NCBI GenBank assembly: GCA_009936895.1
Contig: JAACDS010000215.1
Location: 1 to 7,645 of the forward strand
DNA length: 7,645 nucleotides
Source of the DNA: Pseudomonadota bacterium
GTDB lineage: Bacteria; Pseudomonadota; Gammaproteobacteria; Pseudomonadales; Azotimanducaceae
Direction: 5' to 3'
Below, piece after piece: positions 5,931 through 7,645 of this stretch. Below the pieces are notes generated by a model. That model was not told the origin of the DNA and ran no database searches. It saw nothing but the letters and a program-made list of their open reading frames with translations. A program made the position numbers and the translations under genes. How positions within the stretch are numbered: the stretch's first letter is position 1; every line of letters begins with the position of its first letter.

Positions 5931-7645
5931 ATGCCAACAGCCAATCATCAAACGGGTTATGCCGAGATCTATGCAAGATCGTTGCAGGACCCTCAGGGCT
6001 TTTGGGCAGAACAGGCTTCCCGTATTCCTTGGATCACGAAGCCTCAGACCGTTCTTGATCAAGATGAACATGGTGTGTGGCGTTGGTTTTCGGACGGGGT
6101 GCTGAACTCTTGCTACGTCGCATTGGATCAGCATGTGGCGCAGGGGCGGGGCGATCAAACCGCTCTGATCTATGACTCGCCGGTTACCAACACCGTCGAG
6201 CATTTTACGTTTTCGCAGCTGCTGGAGAAAACCGCAACCATCGCCGGTGGTCTAGTCGAACTTGGTGTATCCAAGGGCGATGTGGTCATTATCTATATGC
6301 CCATGGTGCCGGAAACTGCCGCAGCGATGTTGGCCTGTGCGCGCATTGGTGCGATCCATTCTGTGGTGTTTGGTGGCTTTGCACCAAAAGAGCTGGCCAT
6401 GAGGATTGATGATTCCAGTCCGAAGGTTGTGCTAGCGGCGTCGTGTGGTATCGAAGTGGATAAAGTCATCGCCTACCAACCGTTGTTGAATGACGCCATT
6501 GATCTGGCCGAACACAAACCCGAGCACGTGGTCATGCTGCAGCGTGACCAGTGTGAAGCGACCCTGCAGGCTCCGCGAGATATCGATTGGCACGCTTGGG
6601 AAAATGCCGCGTCGCCGGTTGACTGCGTACCCGTGCAGGCGACGGACCCACTCTACGTGTTGTACACCTCAGGCACGACAGGCAAACCTAAGGGTATTGT
6701 TCGAGATAACGGCGGTCACGCGGTGGCGCTGAACTACAGCATGAGTGCGGTTTATGGGGTTCAGGCTGGCGATGTGTACTGGGCGGCTTCGGATGTGGGA
6801 TGGGTGGTTGGACACTCGTATATTGTTTACGGGCCGCTCTTTGCTGGCTGTACGACGATACTTTACGAAGGCAAGCCGGTGAGGACGCCGGATGCTGGTG
6901 CTTTTTGGCGTGTCCTGGCAGAGCACAAGGTGAAGAGTTTTTTTGTGGCTCCCACGGCCTTTCGTGCTATGCGCAAGGAAGATCCGGACTGTGCGCTGCT
7001 TGCCAAGCACGATATATCCAGCCTGCAGTACCAATTCGTCGCCGGCGAGCGCCTCGATCCGCCGACGTATCATTGGCTGAAAGAACATTTGGACGTTCCA
7101 GTGATCGATCACTGGTGGCAGACCGAAACCGGCTGGTCGATTTGCGCCAACATGGCCGGCATCGAACTGCTGGAATCCAAGGCGGGCTCTTGCACGCTGC
7201 CTGCACCGGGCTGGGATCTACGTGTGCTGGATGCCGATGGCAAAGAGGTTGGGCCGAATCAGGAAGGCGCGATCGTGGTCAAAGCTCCTCTGCCGCCGAG
7301 TGCGTTCCCCACGGTCTGGCGTGACCATCAGCGTTACGAAGACAGCTATTGGAGCGAGTATCCCGGTTTTTATTTGACCGGTGACGGAGGCTACCGTGAT
7401 GAAGACGGCTATGTGTTTGTTATGGGTCGCACCGATGATGTGATAAATGTCGCAGGGCATCGTTTGTCCACCGGTCGTATTGAAGAGGTGGTTGCGGAGC
7501 ATCCCGCCGTCGCCGAATGCGCTGTGGTCGGCATCGCCGATGCAGAAAAAGGTCAGGTTCCTGTGGGTTTGCTGTTGATGAAGGATGGCATCAATCAAGA
7601 TTTTGCAGCCCTACAGGACGAACTGGTCCAGTCGGTGCGTAACGC
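5931..7645 (+). CDS. prpE: Propionyl-CoA synthetase (acyl-CoA synthetase), cut by the window end
   Basis: The frame stays open from 5931 to the window end: 571 complete codons of about 630 in the PrpE family. The enzyme activates propionate with ATP to propionyl-adenylate and then to propionyl-CoA, in the cytosol. Visible parts are the ACS-type N-terminal region (about 9-65), the phosphate loop YTSGTTGKPKG (245-255) followed by the PrpE-like RDNGGHAVAL (258-267), WVVGHSYIVYGPL (291-303), HWWQTETGW (394-402), the ATP-ribose motif YLTGDGGYRDEDGY (481-494) and the hinge GRTDDVINVAGHRLSTG (499-515). The text GKPKGIVRDNGG and the block PLPPSAFPTVW favour PrpE/ACSS3 over acetyl-CoA synthetase, but the substrate is inferred. 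The C-terminal catalytic lysine, the site of regulatory acylation in this family, would lie past the window edge. No prpBCD gene is visible upstream. The gene is 130 bases behind the AP2-like gene and could be transcribed with it or alone. Confidence 0.93.
   Translation, partial: MPTANHQTGYAEIYARSLQDPQGFWAEQASRIPWITKPQTVLDQDEHGVWRWFSDGVLNSCYVALDQHVAQGRGDQTALIYDSPVTNTVEHFTFSQLLEKTATIAGGLVELGVSKGDVVIIYMPMVPETAAAMLACARIGAIHSVVFGGFAPKELAMRIDDSSPKVVLAASCGIEVDKVIAYQPLLNDAIDLAEHKPEHVVMLQRDQCEATLQAPRDIDWHAWENAASPVDCVPVQATDPLYVLYTSGTTGKPKGIVRDNGGHAVALNYSMSAVYGVQAGDVYWAASDVGWVVGHSYIVYGPLFAGCTTILYEGKPVRTPDAGAFWRVLAEHKVKSFFVAPTAFRAMRKEDPDCALLAKHDISSLQYQFVAGERLDPPTYHWLKEHLDVPVIDHWWQTETGWSICANMAGIELLESKAGSCTLPAPGWDLRVLDADGKEVGPNQEGAIVVKAPLPPSAFPTVWRDHQRYEDSYWSEYPGFYLTGDGGYRDEDGYVFVMGRTDDVINVAGHRLSTGRIEEVVAEHPAVAECAVVGIADAEKGQVPVGLLLMKDGINQDFAALQDELVQSVRN

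Noticed and set aside
5890..7324. Several open frames on both strands across the last 1.8 kb
   Set aside because: The continuous frame from 5931 to the edge encodes a clear PrpE; the others are out-of-frame shadows.

Overview
The window is a 7.6-kb piece of bacterial chromosome, moderately GC-rich by eye, most likely from a gammaproteobacterium. The clues are a DinB with the E. coli-type N-terminus, a YpeA-type acetyltransferase remnant, an MsbA-like exporter and a PrpE-type propionyl-CoA synthetase. The alpha-methylacyl-CoA racemase would fit a marine or environmental species that degrades branched lipids. This placement is an inference from gene content; no rRNA or other phylogenetic marker is present. 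I found no tRNA or rRNA gene, CRISPR array, insertion sequence or transposase.

Layout. Positions 1-60 carry a perfect 13-bp inverted repeat with a 3-base centre. Positions about 120-524 hold a GNAT acetyltransferase of the YpeA type whose reading frame is broken: a conserved N-terminal block is in one frame and the rest is in another. A small lipoprotein gene of unknown function (596-943) and an MsbA-like ABC exporter gene (992-2752) follow on the plus strand. The exporter gene converges on dinB (2749-3819, minus strand), and the two stop codons overlap within four bases (TTAG).

A 136-bp divergent spacer separates dinB from an alpha-methylacyl-CoA racemase / family III CoA-transferase gene (3956-5092, plus), which keeps the His/Asp/Glu catalytic set. 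A 207-bp non-coding stretch rich in small repeats follows, including a 10-bp inverted repeat at 5195-5224. It leads to an unrecognised 166-residue gene (5300-5800) whose protein looks like two copies of a beta-sheet-plus-helix unit resembling bacterial AP2-type DNA-binding domains. The last gene, from 5931 and cut by the window edge, is a propionyl-CoA synthetase (prpE-like) lacking only its C-terminal lid.

How they may work together. The racemase epimerises 2-methyl-branched acyl-CoAs so that beta-oxidation can proceed, and oxidation of such acids releases propionyl-CoA. PrpE makes propionyl-CoA from free propionate. The two therefore plausibly belong to the same branched-lipid/propionate metabolism, although they are not in one tight operon. 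The AP2-like gene with its own repeat-rich upstream region sits between them and is the least explained part of the window. The remaining genes look like ordinary, independently transcribed chromosomal genes. I see no convincing evidence of a large undescribed multi-gene system.
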